64,000 nt of DNA from an uncultured Ligilactobacillus sp. (GCA_934215475.1 CAKPZY010000006.1:1-64000), one strand, 5' to 3'; positions 1-8,785 are shown, counted from the stretch's first letter. Made by a program: numbers and translations. Notes: a model not told the origin generated them from the letters alone.

Positions 1-2
1 TA

Positions 3-35
3 ACACCAGATGAAAAAGAAGTAGCAGTTAGTTAG
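3..35 (+). CDS. Possible 3' end of an upstream gene (partial)
   Basis: The frame entering the window from base 3 reads ten codons (T-P-D-E-K-E-V-A-V-S) and then TAG. The acidic, charged tail is compatible with a protein C-terminus, but ten codons cannot identify a family. The next gene has its own promoter, so this would be a separate upstream unit. It could also be noncoding. Confidence 0.2.
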   Translation, partial: TPDEKEVAVS

Positions 36-110
36 AAATTATACATAATTGTGTCTAAAAATTTGACTCAAATCCACTTTTAAAATATCACATTTCGCGA
101 AAATTGTATT

Positions 111-139
111 TTGCCCTTCATTGATATAAAGGTTAAAAT
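111..139 (+). promoter_or_regulatory. Predicted sigma-A promoter of rqcH
   Basis: TTGCCC (111-116) and TAAAAT (134-139) are separated by 17 bp, giving a start near 146. A strong Shine-Dalgarno, AAAGGAGGA, lies at about 157-165, 7 bases before the ATG. Predicted from consensus only. Confidence 0.5.
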
Positions 140-172
140 AGTAGTGTTCTTAATAAAAAGGAGGACCCCGTA

Positions 173-1885
173 ATGGCTTTCGATGGATTATTCGCACATG
201 CAATGGTCAGTGAACTAAAAAAATTACTTCTTGGTGGCCGAGTTGCAAAAATTTCTCAACCTTACACAAATGAAGTTATCCTAACGATCAGAGCTGATCG
301 TCACAATTATCCCTTACTTCTTTCAGCCAATCCTAACTATTCTCGGGTCCAGGTAACACAGATACCCTACGCCAACCCTCAAATACCCACAAATTTTACA
401 ATGATGTTGCGGAAATATCTCGATGGCGCCAGGATCGAAAATATCTGGCAGTTGCAAAACGACCGCGTCATATACTTGACCTTTACTAGACGCAACGAAC
501 TCGGAGACCTTGTAAAACTGCTTTTGAGCATCGAAATTATGGGCAGACACAGTAACGTCATTTTAATAGATTCAACAGAAAAAAAGGTGCTCGATGCAAT
601 CAAACATGTACCGGCCGAGCAGGACCGCTACCGAACTTTGCTGCCTGGATCCACGTACAAAAAGCCGCCAAAGCAGGATAAAGTAGATCCTTACACCGAC
701 TCGCTTAATATTGCATTATTGACCAAACGATTTCCTAACAGAGATGTACTTGCGTCACAACTGATCCACTATTATCAGGGAGTTTCTAAACTATCTGCCT
801 TGCTCTTAGCTGATACGCTTCATTCACCTAATTTTTCATCACAACAAGAAGTCTTACAATTTTTCTTGTCTAAGACAGATAAACCTGAACCAGTTATCAT
901 AGAAAATAATGGCAAGCGGGAATTTAGCTTTTTCCCAGGAAAATATAAAGTCATTTCACGTTTTCAAACACTAAGTGAATTGTTAGATGCATTTTACCAA
1001 GAAAAAGCAGAACATGATCGAGTCAGACAACAAGGCGCTCAGCTGATCAGGGTCGTTAATTCTAAATTGCACAAGAATCAACGGAAATTAAAGAAACAGA
1101 CTAAAGAATTGCATGCAACAGAAAATGCGTCTGACTACCGCATTAAAGGAGAATTGCTAACAACTTATTTGTACCAAATCAAACGAGGTATGTCAGAAAT
1201 AAAATTACCAAACTATTATAGTGACGAACAGCCTATTAAAATAGTTCTATCAAAACAACTTTCTCCTTCACAAAATGCACAAAAGTATTTTAAACGGTAC
1301 CAAAAACTGAAAAATGCTGTCGGTTTCCTAAATCAACAGATTAAATTAACGAAAGAGGAGATCACCTATCTTGAATCTTTAGCTAGTGCTATTGAGTTAG
1401 CTGATCCAGGTGATTTGCCTGAGATAAAGCTAGAATTGCAACAGCAAGGATACCTTAAAAAGAAAAAAACTGGAAAAGCCAAGAAAAGAAAGTCTAGTAG
1501 CAAGCAAAGTCAACCGGAAAAATTTTTAACTACGGACGAAACCGTAGTATCAGTTGGCAAAAACAATATTCAAAATGATAAGTTGACCATGCGAACCGCC
1601 AAAAAAACGGACATCTGGCTACACGTCAAGAACATGCCTGGTTCCCATGTCATCATTTCCGCCAGTCATCCTAGTGAGAAAACATTGACTACAGCCGCAA
1701 TGTTAGCGGCCTATTTTTCAAAAGGACGGGATTCTGCCAACGTGGCGGTTGACTATGTTCCTGTTAAAAACATTCGCAAACCAAACGGTGCCAAACCTGG
1801 CTATGTGATTTATGAAGGACAAAAAACTCTTTATGTAACACCCAGGAAAGAAGAAATTGACAAAGAGGTTAAATCTCTTAGTTGA
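173..1885 (+). CDS. rqcH: NFACT / RqcH (FbpA) ribosome quality-control protein
   Basis: This is a 570-residue NFACT-family protein, once annotated as fibronectin-binding protein A. The family binds stalled large ribosomal subunits and recruits tRNA-Ala to add C-terminal Ala tails to the blocked chain. The N-terminal NFACT-N domain has a conserved Asp-Arg pair at residues 97-98, the pair reported as essential in Bacillus RqcH. A helical middle follows, then a Lys-rich linker near residues 428-445, and a C-terminal NFACT-R domain with the WLHVKNMPGSH motif near residue 480. The ATG follows an excellent SD. The gene stands alone and ends inside a bidirectional terminator. Length is normal for the family, and nothing looks damaged. 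Confidence 0.93.
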   Translation: MAFDGLFAHAMVSELKKLLLGGRVAKISQPYTNEVILTIRADRHNYPLLLSANPNYSRVQVTQIPYANPQIPTNFTMMLRKYLDGARIENIWQLQNDRVIYLTFTRRNELGDLVKLLLSIEIMGRHSNVILIDSTEKKVLDAIKHVPAEQDRYRTLLPGSTYKKPPKQDKVDPYTDSLNIALLTKRFPNRDVLASQLIHYYQGVSKLSALLLADTLHSPNFSSQQEVLQFFLSKTDKPEPVIIENNGKREFSFFPGKYKVISRFQTLSELLDAFYQEKAEHDRVRQQGAQLIRVVNSKLHKNQRKLKKQTKELHATENASDYRIKGELLTTYLYQIKRGMSEIKLPNYYSDEQPIKIVLSKQLSPSQNAQKYFKRYQKLKNAVGFLNQQIKLTKEEITYLESLASAIELADPGDLPEIKLELQQQGYLKKKKTGKAKKRKSSSKQSQPEKFLTTDETVVSVGKNNIQNDKLTMRTAKKTDIWLHVKNMPGSHVIISASHPSEKTLTTAAMLAAYFSKGRDSANVAVDYVPVKNIRKPNGAKPGYVIYEGQKTLYVTPRKEEIDKEVKSLS

Positions 1886-1946
1886 AATAAAAACCTTCGT
1901 TGATCGACTTTCTAAATTAAGAAAGAAACAACGAAGGTTTTTATTT
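1885..1946. terminator. Bidirectional terminator overlapping two convergent stop codons
   Basis: A perfect 18-bp inverted repeat (1885-1902 with 1929-1946) encloses an inner CTTTC/GAAAG stem. A-rich and T-rich flanks allow termination in both directions. The rqcH stop ends at 1885, and the TAA of the minus-strand gene lies at 1941-1943, so the last codons of that gene are part of the hairpin. Confidence 0.8.
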
Positions 1947-2399
1947 GTTAGGATCATTCTTTACCAGCTTCATATTACGTTCTCTAGCATCAGTGAATGC
2001 CTGATCCATTTTTTTACCAGCCCATTCTTTAATAGGCGAGAACTTAAAATTAACCGACATTGTGGAGCCATGAAAATGAACCCCTCTGATTTCGGTGATC
2101 TTGATCCAGATCCCAAGAGTATTATCAAAGAAAATGTCGCCAACTTGCGGAACATTGCGATATTGAGTAGGAGAAAACTGTAACTCGTTTTCCGTCGTCA
2201 GGTAGTCGGCCGCGAGATCAGGTGATCCATATAATTGTCCGAGACAATAGTAAAATATACTATGATCATTATCCTTGGATGGCTTGGCCTCAACTCCTAA
2301 AATATTAATGATCACGAAAGTCCCTCCGTGATATTGAACGACATCACCAATAGCGATAGGTTTAGTAGGCTTTCTTTTTACTCGGATACTCTCGATCAT
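1941..2399 (-). CDS. Uncharacterised protein, about 152 residues
   Basis: I do not recognise the family. The predicted protein is soluble and beta-rich. It has a small-barrel-like start (IGDVVQYHGGTFVIINI) and a central segment with GDIFFDNTLGIWIKI. The end is basic and helical. No signal peptide or membrane segment is visible. A longer reading frame begins at ATG 2447, but that ATG has no Shine-Dalgarno. The ATG at 2399 follows a GGGGGGA tract at 6-7 bases and is preferred. The gene has its own promoter (2470-2498) and is monocistronic between yjjG and a terminator. Composition resembles its neighbours, so it is probably a lineage-conserved hypothetical gene. Confidence 0.65.
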   Translation of the reverse strand: MIESIRVKRKPTKPIAIGDVVQYHGGTFVIINILGVEAKPSKDNDHSIFYYCLGQLYGSPDLAADYLTTENELQFSPTQYRNVPQVGDIFFDNTLGIWIKITEIRGVHFHGSTMSVNFKFSPIKEWAGKKMDQAFTDARERNMKLVKNDPNK

Positions 2400-2469
2400 A
2401 AGCGTCCCCCCTGTCTTGCTGGTTAAATAGACGTGATCGTATGCCATGACAAATTTTATCTATAATTTT

Positions 2470-2498
2470 ATTATAAACGTCTCAATGGAAATATCCAA
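2470..2498 (-). promoter_or_regulatory. Predicted promoter of the uncharacterised gene
   Basis: On the minus strand, TTGGAT (2493-2498) and TATAAT (2470-2475) are 17 bp apart. Start would be near 2463, leaving a leader of about 64 bases to the preferred ATG at 2399. The -35 box overlaps a 16-bp AT-only palindrome at 2498-2513. Confidence 0.5.
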
Positions 2499-2514
2499 AT
2501 TTTAATTAAAATTC

Positions 2515-3207
2515 TTAAACAAATTGCAGTAATTCTGCCAAAGTACCCACCTCATGGGTCGGTGCTATTTGAGAATGATTGGGAATATTACGAGGGTTAA
2601 ACCAAATCGTATCGATGCCTGCGTTTGAGCCACCCAAGATATCAGAGCTCAAAGAATCACCGATAATGACTGCTTTTTCTGGTAATGCATCCGAATGGTG
2701 AAAAACATATTCGAAAAATTTTCTATCCGGTTTATCAAAGCCTATTTTTTCTGACACAAAAACCTGGTCAAAAAATTCTGCCATTTTTGCTTCTCGGAGC
2801 CGTCTTTCCTGGACAAATGAAACTCCGTTCGTTGCTAAGAAAAGCTCTTTCTTGGTTGAATATAATTGTGATAATGTCTCTCTGGCTCCAGAAATCTCTT
2901 CATGCCCTCTAGACAAGTACGACAAGTAACGATTTGAACAAGACATCCCGTCAACTTCTATATTAAAATAGTGTTTGAAAAAAATATGGAATCTCTCTTG
3001 AAATAATTGCGACCGCGTAATTTTTTTTCTTTCTAATTTTTTCCATAAGCTTTCGTTAAAAATGCTAAAATCATGGAAAACTTTCTGGTTTGATTCAATG
3101 CTAAACTCACCAAATAAAGCCGTTAGTGCCTGGTTTTCTGCTGACTTAAAATTTAGCAAAGTATCGTCTAAGTCAAAGATCAGTGTCTTATATCGTTGCT
3201 TTTTCAA
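2515..3207 (-). CDS. HAD-superfamily hydrolase, YjjG-type nucleotidase
   Basis: The 230-residue HAD phosphatase shows all four motifs: FDLDDTLLNF (nucleophile Asp) at residues 10-19, a Thr in motif II (FLATNGVS), Lys in GFDKPDRKFF, and GDSLSSDI with paired acidic residues. The FDKPD..FF and GSNAGIDTIWFNP signatures match YjjG-like noncanonical pyrimidine nucleotidases, which dephosphorylate damaged or unusual nucleoside monophosphates in the cytosol. The start is TTG, with AGGGG overlapping the stop codon of the GNAT gene 12 bases upstream. It is the last gene of the aminotransferase-murI-GNAT-HAD operon. The exact substrate cannot be read from sequence. Confidence 0.85.
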   Translation of the reverse strand: MKKQRYKTLIFDLDDTLLNFKSAENQALTALFGEFSIESNQKVFHDFSIFNESLWKKLERKKITRSQLFQERFHIFFKHYFNIEVDGMSCSNRYLSYLSRGHEEISGARETLSQLYSTKKELFLATNGVSFVQERRLREAKMAEFFDQVFVSEKIGFDKPDRKFFEYVFHHSDALPEKAVIIGDSLSSDILGGSNAGIDTIWFNPRNIPNHSQIAPTHEVGTLAELLQFV

Positions 3208-3218
3208 ATAGATTACCC

Positions 3219-3740
3219 CTAATGTAATGTCAATTCATACGCTTTTCTAACTGGATCACTCTGTTCCTGCGTAACTTCTACAATACCACAGTAGCTGAAA
3301 CCGGCATTTCTGATTACACGCTGCATTCCTTCATTTTTTGGATGCGTATCTATCCGCACGTGGTCAATACCATATTTCGATATTATTTGCAGTAATTGTC
3401 CCATAAATTTCCTGCTTAAATGGCGTCCACGAGCATTGTCGCTTAAAGCAAAACGATGAATGCCATAGTAAGGCCGATCTGATAACCACTTACCTTCTGA
3501 TATGTGCAAATAAAATGGGTCGGGTCCCTTTTTAAGAGCTGCAATGCCCAAAATCTCTTGTTTGTCATCCACCAGGAGCCAAAGGTCAGATTGCTTGATA
3601 TCAGTTAAAAAAACAGATTTATTGGGAGTATTATCCTGCCATTGCGGGATCTTGCACTGTGCTAAGAAACTTTGCGCCTGGACAAAAATTTGCATTACTT
3701 TTGTCAAGTCATCTTGGACCGCTAATCTCACTTTCAACAT
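3219..3740 (-). CDS. GNAT-family N-acetyltransferase
   Basis: The fold is recognised from the N-terminal VRLAVQDDLTKVMQIF start, the central ILGIAAL strand, and the acetyl-CoA loop region RGRHLSRKFMGQLL (a variant of the usual Q/R-x-x-G-x-G/A). The C-terminal HVRIDTHPKNEGMQRVIRNAGF segment is typical of GNATs that act on small molecules or protein N-termini. I chose ATG 3740, which follows AAAGGTGA at 9 bases, instead of the frame opening at 3785, which overlaps murI and has no SD. Product about 173 residues. The acceptor substrate is unknown. It lies between murI and a HAD nucleotidase in one operon. Confidence 0.82.
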   Translation of the reverse strand: MLKVRLAVQDDLTKVMQIFVQAQSFLAQCKIPQWQDNTPNKSVFLTDIKQSDLWLLVDDKQEILGIAALKKGPDPFYLHISEGKWLSDRPYYGIHRFALSDNARGRHLSRKFMGQLLQIISKYGIDHVRIDTHPKNEGMQRVIRNAGFSYCGIVEVTQEQSDPVRKAYELTLH

Positions 3741-3774
3741 CTTATTAACATCACCTTTAGCTCTGGAGTTGTAA

Positions 3775-4551
3775 TTATAAAGCAAAAAGTTTATGACTTA
3801 ATTCAATTTCCGCGGGATCAGGATTACTGTTATAAAAAATTACCTTTCCTTTACCAGTAAGGTCATTTTCCAAATTACATTTTCTCAACTCGTCATCCAA
3901 ACGCTTAGCTGCACCAAAAGCACCGTCGACAATATACACATCGTGGCCAACAATTTTTTGGATCGCTTTACGAGCAAAAGGAAAATGGGTACAGCCCAGC
4001 ACGATCGAATCTACCTGACCTAAATAAGGCTTTAAGATTCGGGTTAGATAGCTTTCTAACCTTGGTCCTTGAATCTCCCCGCGCTCTACAAACTCAACCA
4101 AATTAGAAGCTGGCAGCTTCACAATTTTTGCTTGTCCTTCATATTGACTGATCAAATCGGTAAACTTTTTTTCTCTTAAAGTCAATTTTGTTGCCATTAC
4201 TACGATTTCGGAGTCTTTTTTGCGTAAGATCGCAGGTTTTACAGCAGGCTCCAGACCGACAAAGATCAGTTCCGGATATTCCTGACGCAACCGTACTATA
4301 GCGGTGCTGGTGGCTGTATTACAAGCAATAACGACAGCTTTAACATTTTCTGAAATAAACTTTTCCACGATCTCATGGCTTAACTGATAAACTTCCTCAG
4401 CTGTTTTAGTGCCATAAGGTGCATTTTTGGAATCTCCATAAAACAAATAGGTTTCATTTGGCATTAACTTATATAATTCCCTTAAAACGCTAATGCCGCC
4501 AACGCCAGAATCAAAGACACCGATCGGTCGTCTTTTTGTACTTACGTCCAA
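3775..4551 (-). CDS. murI: Glutamate racemase
   Basis: This cofactor-independent racemase makes D-glutamate for the second residue of the peptidoglycan stem. The two catalytic cysteines are in VIACNTATSTA and LGCTHFPF. The N-terminal FDSGVGGISVLREL substrate loop and the FYGDSKNAPYG segment are intact. At 258 residues the protein is slightly shorter than usual for MurI (about 265-275). The start appears to be TTG, with GGAGG about 10 bases upstream and a second GA-rich match closer to it. It follows the aminotransferase by about 28 bases in the same operon. Confidence 0.95.
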   Translation of the reverse strand: MDVSTKRRPIGVFDSGVGGISVLRELYKLMPNETYLFYGDSKNAPYGTKTAEEVYQLSHEIVEKFISENVKAVVIACNTATSTAIVRLRQEYPELIFVGLEPAVKPAILRKKDSEIVVMATKLTLREKKFTDLISQYEGQAKIVKLPASNLVEFVERGEIQGPRLESYLTRILKPYLGQVDSIVLGCTHFPFARKAIQKIVGHDVYIVDGAFGAAKRLDDELRKCNLENDLTGKGKVIFYNSNPDPAEIELSHKLFAL

Positions 4552-4579
4552 ATTCCTTCAGCCTCCACACATTATTCGA

Positions 4580-5746
4580 TTAATTATTTTGTACAAATTC
4601 GCTGATCCTGTCAGCTGCAAGAGAAAGAGTGTCTAATGACGCAGCATAGCTGAGCCTGACATAACCTTCTCCTCCAGGCCCAAATGAAACGCCTGGGATC
4701 AAGGCAACATGCGCCTTGTTTGCCAAAGCACGCACAAATTTCCATGAATCCGTCCCAAATTGAGCGGGGATCTTAGCAAACAAATAAAATGCTCCATCAG
4801 GACTTGCCACTGTAAATCCGCTTTCCTCCAGCTTGGACTGCATGAAATCTCTTCTCTTTAAATACTCTTCCTTCATCGGGGCACTATCTCTTTTCCCGAA
4901 AGTTAATGCCTCCAAAGCGGCAAATTGAACATTGTCAGTTGGAGCCGTCACCATGTACTGATGGGCTTTGACTGCTTGCTTCACAAAATCATCTGGACCC
5001 ATCAGAAATCCCATTCGCCAACCAGTCATAGCATGGGATTTAGACAGTCCAGAAACAAATAATACTTGATCTGGTAAAAATTCTGCCAAACTAGTATGCT
5101 CTCCAGTGTAAGTCAATTCCGCATAGACCTCATCACACAACACCCACATACCGCTTTCTTTAATAACTTGTGCTAATGCCTGCAATTGGTCTTTGTCATA
5201 AGTTACCCCCGTGGGGTTGCTTGGATAGACAAGAACTAGTGCTTTGATATTACGCTCTTTGTTAGCCTCAATCGTTGCTTTGAGTTTTTCTGGAGTCAAA
5301 ATAAAATTGTCGTCACTGGTGTCAATAGTTACACATTGACCATGGTTGATCTGCGTAATAGGAATATAGATCGGAAATACTGGTGTGGGAACCAAAACAA
5401 CGTCGTCTGGATTTAGGATCGTCTGTAAGGCTGCAGAAATTGCTTCGGTTGCCCCAATTGTTGAGATCACCTGCGTAGGCCGATAATTCAAATGGTATTT
5501 TTCATTATAATAATCTGCTGCTGCCTTACGTAGATCAGGTATGCCAGGATTTGGTGTATAGTGCGACCAATCATCATTTATCGCGTCGATCGCTGCTTGT
5601 TTAATATGCTCGGGAGTATTAAAGTCTGGCTCACCCAAGGTTAATTTAATGATTCCTGGGATCTGACTTACATCTGTATCGAATTGCCGAATGTCAGAAA
5701 TCGCGACTCTTTCGACTTGTTGGTTAAACTTATGCTTTAAAGCCAT
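4580..5746 (-). CDS. PLP-dependent class I/II aminotransferase (PatA/AraT-like)
   Basis: This fold-type I aminotransferase has about 388 residues. It shows LTLGEPDFNTP near the start, the substrate-site YPSNPTGVTY, CDEVYAEL with the PLP-contacting Asp, the Schiff-base Lys in SGLSKSHAMTGWRMGF, and a C-terminal YVRLSYA Arg that binds the substrate carboxylate. Proteins of this kind in lactobacilli are called aromatic aminotransferase or N-acetyl-diaminopimelate aminotransferase (PatA); sequence alone does not decide between them. A TTG codon at 5767 opens the frame, but the extended -10 promoter at 5781-5789 would leave it only about 7 bases of leader. The ATG at 5746, after AAAGAGG, is preferred. 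First gene of a four-gene operon with murI, so a cell-wall (DAP or D-Glu) link is possible. Confidence 0.88.
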   Translation of the reverse strand: MALKHKFNQQVERVAISDIRQFDTDVSQIPGIIKLTLGEPDFNTPEHIKQAAIDAINDDWSHYTPNPGIPDLRKAAADYYNEKYHLNYRPTQVISTIGATEAISAALQTILNPDDVVLVPTPVFPIYIPITQINHGQCVTIDTSDDNFILTPEKLKATIEANKERNIKALVLVYPSNPTGVTYDKDQLQALAQVIKESGMWVLCDEVYAELTYTGEHTSLAEFLPDQVLFVSGLSKSHAMTGWRMGFLMGPDDFVKQAVKAHQYMVTAPTDNVQFAALEALTFGKRDSAPMKEEYLKRRDFMQSKLEESGFTVASPDGAFYLFAKIPAQFGTDSWKFVRALANKAHVALIPGVSFGPGGEGYVRLSYAASLDTLSLAADRISEFVQNN

Positions 5747-5780
5747 TTGATCACGCCTCTTTCTCAAGTTAATACTATAT

Positions 5781-5789
5781 ATTATAGCA
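5781..5789 (-). promoter_or_regulatory. Extended -10 promoter of the aminotransferase-murI operon
   Basis: The minus strand reads TGCTATAAT, a full extended -10 element. The nearest -35-like hexamer (TTGCAC) lies 19 bp upstream. Start near 5774. Confidence 0.5.
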
Positions 5790-5837
5790 ACCTGGTCCCA
5801 TTAAAGTGCAATTTAAGTAACAAATTCTATGATTTAT

Positions 5838-6605
5838 TTATTTTTTATTTATACTTGCCGCAACTTTGATCTTCGTTTCCGGTGAAAATAATTGCTGTTG
5901 CCTTTTAGAAGGCATTTTGTCCGTAATAAACAACGAAATATTATCTAAAGAACAAATGCGGTAATAGGATTTGTTAACAAATTTTTGGTGCTCAGCAACC
6001 AAAATAACCCGACGAGCCCGCTTAACGGCCATTCCAACAATTTCGGCATCATCTTGATCAAGCAAATAAATGCCATTTTGATCTATTCCTGATGCTGCAA
6101 CAAAGGCAGTATCAAACATAACATCCTGTAATTCTTCCATAGCCAAATTAGAATAAAAAAATCGGTTATCATGGTCTAGCGTCCCACTCAATATTTTGAC
6201 CGTAACCTTATTATTTTGTGCAAGAGCTATGCAATTATCAAGAGAATGTGTAACAACTGTTAAAGGAATATTTAAATTCTGACAGGTCTTCAATAAAATG
6301 GTCGAAGAATCTACGAAATATACGTGCTGAGGTTTAAAATAATTAACTGCTTCAAGTGCCATTTGGGTTTTCGGCTTACTAAAACGAGCTAAACGGCTCT
6401 GATAATTAGGAACACTCCTACCAAAGTCTAATGGTAATATCCCTCCATGCGTCCGCCTTACTTCACCCCGCTGAGTCAGTAAAACGATATCTCTACGAGC
6501 TGTATCTTGTGATATTCCAAATTCATTCATAATATCCTTGGTAGATAATTCTTGTCGTTCTTCTAATAACTGTTTGATCAATTCCACTCTTTTTTCTTGG
6601 CTCAA
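5838..6605 (-). CDS. DeoR/GlpR-family transcriptional regulator
   Basis: The 255-residue protein has an N-terminal winged helix (residues 1-57) with the DeoR signature GISQDTARRDIVLL...GEVRRTHGG. A C-terminal DeoRC sensor domain of the ribose-5-phosphate isomerase-like fold follows, with FVDSSTILLKTC and VAASGIDQNGIYL segments. Members respond to phosphorylated sugars or nucleosides. The start is TTG after TGGAGTGA at 8 bases. No sugar-metabolism gene lies beside it, so it probably acts elsewhere, on itself, or on targets not seen here. The promoter contains a perfect 12-bp palindrome. Confidence 0.88.
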   Translation of the reverse strand: MSQEKRVELIKQLLEERQELSTKDIMNEFGISQDTARRDIVLLTQRGEVRRTHGGILPLDFGRSVPNYQSRLARFSKPKTQMALEAVNYFKPQHVYFVDSSTILLKTCQNLNIPLTVVTHSLDNCIALAQNNKVTVKILSGTLDHDNRFFYSNLAMEELQDVMFDTAFVAASGIDQNGIYLLDQDDAEIVGMAVKRARRVILVAEHQKFVNKSYYRICSLDNISLFITDKMPSKRQQQLFSPETKIKVAASINKK

Positions 6606-6635
6606 TTAAATCACTCCAGAATAATCTTTCCTTTT

Positions 6636-6664
6636 ATTATACGTTTAATTTTACGTAAAAAAAA
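6636..6664 (-). promoter_or_regulatory. deoR-type gene promoter with palindromic candidate operator
   Basis: TATAAT (6636-6641, minus strand) lies 17 bp from a poor -35 tract of T residues. The perfect palindrome TTTTACGTAAAA (6649-6660) occupies the spacer, where bound repressor would block RNA polymerase. Autoregulation is an inference. Confidence 0.4.
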
Positions 6665-6754
6665 GTATTTCTAATGATTTCAGGCTTCCTCTTGTTGATG
6701 GTTTTGATTTTTTATATAAAGTTAAAGTAACTTTTTATTTATTTTTTATCACAC

Positions 6755-6800
6755 TAAAAAACACAACGCCAAACCCACCTGATTGGCAGTTTAAACGTTG
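6755..6800 (-). terminator. Probable terminator of ppaC
   Basis: On the minus strand CAAC, an unpaired segment and GCCAA can pair with TTGGCGTTG, followed by TGTTTTTT. The left arm carries a 9-base bulge, so the hairpin is imperfect. Confidence 0.5.
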
Positions 6801-6816
6801 CGCTTTGTACTCAATT

Positions 6817-7740
6817 TTATTTAAAAGCTTTTTCCATTGGCGGCACGACCTGTTTTTTACGAGATACAACTCCAGGCAAGTCGATCTTATCATCCTTGAT
6901 CTTTTTACCAAAGGCTTTCTCAACTTCTTCTTGCCCTTCCCCAAGGATTAAAAGTCGCGTATTAGAATCCAAAATATTAGTAACCATCAGTAAGAATAGA
7001 TCATAGCCATTATCTTTGTTTTGCTGCAAAATTGCCGAGCGTAATTCATCTTCTCGTGCAAAAACTTCTGAGAGATCAACAGTATTTATTTGATCAACTC
7101 GAATAGATTTTCCTCCCATGTCAAAGGATTTGGCATCGGAAGTGACTAGTTCTTCAGCAGTTTTAGTTGCTAGGTTGGTGCCGGCTTTAAGCATTGCTAA
7201 ACCATACTCTTCATAATTTACTCCAGCAATATCAGCCAGTTTCTTACCTGTAGCGACATCCACATCGGTCGTTGTTGGGGATTTAAATAATAAGGTGTCA
7301 GAAATAATAGCTGACAGCATTAATCCTGCTAACTTGGCAGGGATTTGCACTCCTCTTTCCCTGAATTCTTTAAAAATAATCGTACTGCAGCATCCAAGCG
7401 GTTCGGCGTGATAATATAAGGGAGCCGAAGTACTAAAGTTAGCGATCCTATGGTGATCAATGACGTGGGTGACAGTTACATCAGCTATATCATCCACACT
7501 TTGTTGAGCTTCATTATGATCAACTAAAACTACTTCCTTAGTTTCAGGTGCAGCCTTTGTGATGACCCGCGGATATTCTTCATCAAAATGATCGAGTACA
7601 AATTTTGTTTCATCATTTGGTTCTCCCAAAGCAACTGCTTCAGTGTCATAACCTAACTGATTCAAAAGATATGAATATGCCTTCGCTGCTACAATGGCAT
7701 CTGTGTCTGGGTTCTTGTGTCCAAAAACTAATTCTTTCAT
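6817..7740 (-). CDS. ppaC: Manganese-dependent inorganic pyrophosphatase (family II)
   Basis: This DHH-family enzyme of 307 residues hydrolyses pyrophosphate in the cytosol and pulls biosynthetic reactions forward. Metal-binding motifs are present in order: FGHKNPDTDAI (residues 7-17), LVDHNEAQQS, and THVIDHHRIANF with the DHH triad. The C-terminal DHHA2 domain ends with the substrate-binding SRKKQVVPP. ATG follows AAGGAGAT. Monocistronic, between LysR-type and DeoR-type regulator genes, with a hairpin downstream. Length agrees with the family (about 309). Confidence 0.96.
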   Translation of the reverse strand: MKELVFGHKNPDTDAIVAAKAYSYLLNQLGYDTEAVALGEPNDETKFVLDHFDEEYPRVITKAAPETKEVVLVDHNEAQQSVDDIADVTVTHVIDHHRIANFSTSAPLYYHAEPLGCCSTIIFKEFRERGVQIPAKLAGLMLSAIISDTLLFKSPTTTDVDVATGKKLADIAGVNYEEYGLAMLKAGTNLATKTAEELVTSDAKSFDMGGKSIRVDQINTVDLSEVFAREDELRSAILQQNKDNGYDLFLLMVTNILDSNTRLLILGEGQEEVEKAFGKKIKDDKIDLPGVVSRKKQVVPPMEKAFK

Positions 7741-7819
7741 TTTAAGATCTCCTTATCCTAAATAGTCAAATAGAACAACTGATTTTATAGTTACAAAGTC
7801 TTTTGCACTTTATCTAACT

Positions 7820-8785
7820 TTATGGCTCTTGCTTAAATTCTGTCAAGCGTGCGACATAATCTTCGCGCGATAAATATTGATCGAATTCTTGGAAGAAATT
7901 AGAGATCCGCGGAATCTCAGCCTTCCCCTTCCGGTAAACGTAGGCCATCTCGAAACTGATTGTAGGTTCAAACAAAGCCGTGTGAAAATTACTAGTCTCA
8001 TTTTCATTGGCAAATACGAATGAGGCCGGCAAGGCTGTATAATTACCGGTGCCTTCGGTAAACTTCAACAATTGGCTAGGCTGCGTGAAACGTGCAGCAA
8101 AATGGGGAGCATCGATATTCTCATCCCTGTAAGCTTCGCGGATCTGCGTATTAACATAAAAATCTTGGGGAAAGCCGACCCAGGAGCGGCTCAAAGTGTC
8201 TTTTAACTTGATCCTTCTCCTCTTTTGCAGTTTGTCATTTTGGTGAACAAACAACAGATTTTCTGCCAGTATCTTCTTAGACTCGTACGGCTTCCAGTTC
8301 TTGATATTTTCATCAGGTATGTACATTATCGCTAGATCAAGCTGATTATTTTCTAACCCTTCCCAAATTTCTTTTCTGGTCAAAGAATAAATCGTGATCT
8401 TGATATCATGGTGTCGTTTATAGTAATCAATAACAAATTCAAAGAAAACACCTGTATCTATGGAAGATAAAATCCCAATATTTATCTCACCCAAATCCGG
8501 GCTAGTAGACTGCTGGATCTCATCAGTGGCGCGATTGAGCATTTCATAGATCTGATGAGTTGCATCGAGCATGGTGTAACCTGCATCGGACAAATGCAGC
8601 TTTTTCCCAACCGAATAAAATAATGGTGCACCAACATTGCGCTCCAATTTTTTTATTTGTTGTGTCAAAGCTGGCTGAGTGATCCCTAAAATTTGTGCAG
8701 CCTGCGTATAGCTCATCGTCTCAGCTAACTGCAAAAAATAAGTTAATGTTTTGGAAGAAAAAATACTTTCATATTGTGTCTTCAT
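7820..8785 (-). CDS. LysR-type transcriptional regulator
   Basis: About 321 residues. The N-terminal winged helix reads LTYFLQLAETMSYTQAAQILGITQPALTQQIKKLE, matching the LysR HTH. A two-lobed effector-binding domain follows. ATG 8785 is chosen over TTG 8794 because AAGGGG sits directly against the TTG but 9 bases before the ATG. LysR genes usually face their target divergently; here the upstream 720 bases hold no gene, so the regulator looks orphaned or regulates a distant target. Similarity to CysB/MleR-like regulators cannot be resolved by eye. Confidence 0.88.
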   Translation of the reverse strand: MKTQYESIFSSKTLTYFLQLAETMSYTQAAQILGITQPALTQQIKKLERNVGAPLFYSVGKKLHLSDAGYTMLDATHQIYEMLNRATDEIQQSTSPDLGEINIGILSSIDTGVFFEFVIDYYKRHHDIKITIYSLTRKEIWEGLENNQLDLAIMYIPDENIKNWKPYESKKILAENLLFVHQNDKLQKRRRIKLKDTLSRSWVGFPQDFYVNTQIREAYRDENIDAPHFAARFTQPSQLLKFTEGTGNYTALPASFVFANENETSNFHTALFEPTISFEMAYVYRKGKAEIPRISNFFQEFDQYLSREDYVARLTEFKQEP

